This document shows, piece after piece, positions 51,931 to 53,547 of a stretch of DNA of 53,547 bases. Position 1 is the first letter of the stretch. The number at the start of each line of letters is the position of its first letter. The notes under the pieces are model-generated. The model made no database searches, was not told where the DNA came from, and saw only the letters and a program-made list of their open reading frames with translations. Source of the DNA: Desulfovibrio sp. (GTDB lineage: Bacteria > Desulfobacterota > Desulfovibrionia > Desulfovibrionales > Desulfovibrionaceae); the NCBI GenBank assembly GCA_016218665.1, contig JACRDI010000007.1:1-53547 (forward strand), written 5' to 3'. A program made the translations under genes and the position numbers.

Positions 51931-53304
51931 GTGCTTCACAACCTGGGAAAACCCTTTCCCTGCACCTCGCTCTGCTCGTTCATCATGGACTCCGTGGCCG
52001 ACGGCATCTTCACCGTGGACCGCGAGTGGAACATCATCTACTTCAGCCAGAGCGCCGCGGACATCGTGGGCATCGCCTCCGATGCCGCCGTGGGCCGCAA
52101 GTGTTGGGAAGTCTTCCGCACCCAGGGCTGCAGCGAACACTGCGTGCTCAAGCAGTGCATCACCGAGGACCGCAAGATCGTCGGCCGCATCATGATGGTG
52201 GAGCGCGAGGACGGCACCCAGGTGCCGGTGAGCGTCTCCGCCGCGCCCCTGAAGGACCATGACGGCAACGTCATCGGCGGCGTGGAAAGCTTCCGCGACC
52301 TCTCCGCCCCGGTGAACAAGCGCGGCGGAGGCAAGCTGCCCAAGGGCTTCTGCTCCCGCGACCCCAACATGGGCGAGATCCTGCGCATCCTGCCGCAGGT
52401 GGCCGAAAGCGAAGCCACCGTGCTCCTGCTGGGCGAGTCCGGCACGGGCAAGGAATATTTCGCCCGGGCCATCCACGAACTCTCCCCGCGCCACAAGGGG
52501 CCCTTCGTGGCCGTGAACTGCGGCGCGCTGCCGGAAAATCTCATGGAGTCCGAGCTGTTCGGCTACAAGGCAGGCGCCTTCACCGACGCCCGGCGCGACA
52601 AGCCCGGCCGCTTCCAGCTGGCCGAGGGCGGCACCATCCTGCTGGACGAGATAGGCGACCTGCCCCCGCCCCTGCAGGCAAAAATCCTGCGCGTGCTGCA
52701 GGAGCGCGTCTTCGAACCCCTGGGCGGGGTCACCGGCATGCCGGCCGACGTGCGCATCATCGCCGCCACCAACCGCGACCTGGAACGCATGGTGTCCGAG
52801 GGCGGCTTCCGCCAGGATCTCTACTTCCGCCTCAACGTGGTGCGCATGACCCTGCCCCCCCTGCGCGAACGCCGGGGCGACATCCAGCTGCTGGTCGACG
52901 CCTCCCTGAAACGCCGCAGCCTCACCGGCGGCAAGGACATAGAAGGACTCTCCCAGGAGGCCATGCGCCTGCTCATGGCCCACCCCTTCCCCGGCAACAT
53001 CCGCGAGCTCGAAAACATCCTCGAATACGCCTGCATCCTGTGCCCCGGCGGGCTCATCCAGGTGGAGCACCTGCCCGCCGACGTGCGCGCCTGCGAGCAC
53101 CCCGGCCCGGCCCCGGCCGGAACCTCCGTGCCCATGACCATGGAGGAGATCCGCTACCGCGCCGCCGTGGAGGCCGTGGAACGCAACGGAGGCAACCGCA
53201 ATGCCGCCTGCCGCGAACTCGGCATCTCCAAGGACACCCTGCGGCGCATCCTGAACCGCGCCGACGACAGCCCGCTCGACGTCTCCAACCAGGCGTTCAC
53301 CTGA
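51931..53304 (+). CDS. Sigma54-dependent transcriptional activator, PAS-AAA-Fis, GAFTDA variant
   Basis: The 457-aa activator has one PAS domain (about 15-125) with a cysteine series [22 protein letters not shown], a AAA+ domain with GESGTGKE (about 167) and [11 protein letters not shown], and a Fis-type helix-turn-helix at the end ([31 protein letters not shown]). The sigma54-contact loop reads GAFTDA (about 214) instead of GAFTGA. The GTG start at 51931 has GGGGGA upstream. It lies opposite the 189-aa gene whose sigma54 promoter it probably serves. The cysteines suggest sensing of a metal, redox state or sulfur/nitrogen species. Confidence 0.93.
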   Translation: MLHNLGKPFPCTSLCSFIMDSVADGIFTVDREWNIIYFSQSAADIVGIASDAAVGRKCWEVFRTQGCSEHCVLKQCITEDRKIVGRIMMVEREDGTQVPVSVSAAPLKDHDGNVIGGVESFRDLSAPVNKRGGGKLPKGFCSRDPNMGEILRILPQVAESEATVLLLGESGTGKEYFARAIHELSPRHKGPFVAVNCGALPENLMESELFGYKAGAFTDARRDKPGRFQLAEGGTILLDEIGDLPPPLQAKILRVLQERVFEPLGGVTGMPADVRIIAATNRDLERMVSEGGFRQDLYFRLNVVRMTLPPLRERRGDIQLLVDASLKRRSLTGGKDIEGLSQEAMRLLMAHPFPGNIRELENILEYACILCPGGLIQVEHLPADVRACEHPGPAPAGTSVPMTMEEIRYRAAVEAVERNGGNRNAACRELGISKDTLRRILNRADDSPLDVSNQAFT

Positions 53305-53397
53305 TCCGCCAAGCCTGACCCACCGTCGCCGATCTGGCGCATTTTTCGTCCGCACACCCGCAAAGGACGCAGATTTCGTCCGCCCCGGAAAAACGTC

Positions 53398-53547
53398 GCC
53401 CCTTGACCCCGCCAGGGGCAGCGCCCCCAGACCCCGGCAAGGGGCTCCACGACTGACTTAAGCAAGGGGCTCCGCCCCTTGACCCCGCTGGAGCGCTGCC
53501 CCAGACCCCGCCAGAGGGCACGAGGCCCTCTGGACTCCCTTTGCCAA
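53398..53547 (-). repeat. Dispersed GC-rich intergenic repeat, copy 4, reverse orientation, cut by the window end
   Basis: Read on the minus strand it contains TTGGCAAAGGGAGTCCAGAGGG, then CCCTCTGGCGGGG and two GGGGTCAAGGGG units, matching the GTCCAGAGGG...CCCT-TGGCGGGG block of copies 1 and 2. Here the block is doubled. It follows the second sigma54 activator gene. Confidence 0.7.

Overview
The window reads as a GC-rich chromosome segment of a sulfate-reducing Desulfovibrionaceae-type bacterium. The reasons are a complete Flx/Hdr electron-bifurcating gene set, a quinol-type fumarate reductase next to class I fumarase, a CobA-HemD fusion, two sigma54 activators with cysteine-bearing PAS domains, a hemerythrin, and a dispersed GC-rich repeat of the kind seen in this group. 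No rRNA, tRNA or CRISPR array was recognised. The species is inferred, not proven.

Layout. 1-5.3 kb: the 3' end of a Mg2+ P-type ATPase gene that lacks a normally conserved membrane stretch, then a small integrated-looking region (Ser/Asp-rich small protein, an orphan 307-aa protein, a large serine recombinase, strong inverted repeats). 5.3-9 kb: hemerythrin, groES-groEL, an orphan NarL-type response regulator. 9-20 kb: secreted nuclease, PIN-PhoH ATPase, C_GCAxxG_C_C redox protein with divergent LysR regulator, then valS followed by one open frame that joins a GNAT acetyltransferase to CobA-HemD; opposite lies a BPL_N-like protein and an AT-rich foreign gene with HEPN-like and cysteine/histidine-rich parts. 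20-25 kb: a guanidine-II riboswitch with guanidinium exporter, an RRM protein, and a fliJ-motE-truA-fliD-like run. 25-35 kb: phosphoglycolate phosphatase and a PAS-rich sigma54 activator, a triple inverted-repeat array, a textbook sigma54 promoter, then dctA, frdCAB and the two fumarase subunits. 35-42.5 kb: hdrCBA-flxDCBA, seven overlapping genes. 42.5-48 kb: a 775-bp gene-free stretch, cytochrome P460-like protein, EF-hand protein, ferredoxin-nitroreductase, nucleoside transporter, membrane protein, second RRM protein. 48-53.3 kb: an operon of TusA-like, DsrE-like, TusA-OsmC and MetE-like genes, an unknown gene with its own sigma54 promoter, and a second sigma54 activator.

How parts work together. 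The 26-35 kb block looks like a regulated C4-dicarboxylate unit: the activator would bind the repeat array and drive uptake (DctA), hydration/dehydration of malate and fumarate (fumarase) and fumarate respiration (FrdCAB). HdrCBA-FlxDCBA would couple NAD(H) to ferredoxin and a disulfide carrier.

The most exciting candidate is at 48.1-50.9 kb: a methionine-synthase-II-like gene is interrupted only by one in-frame TGA at codon 219, followed at the right distance by a perfect 7-bp hairpin with G in its loop, as expected for a bacterial SECIS. It sits behind two TusA-like domains whose usual CPxP is CG, a DsrE-like protein and an OsmC domain lacking both catalytic cysteines. This could be an undescribed sulfur or selenium relay feeding a methyltransferase; the function is inference.
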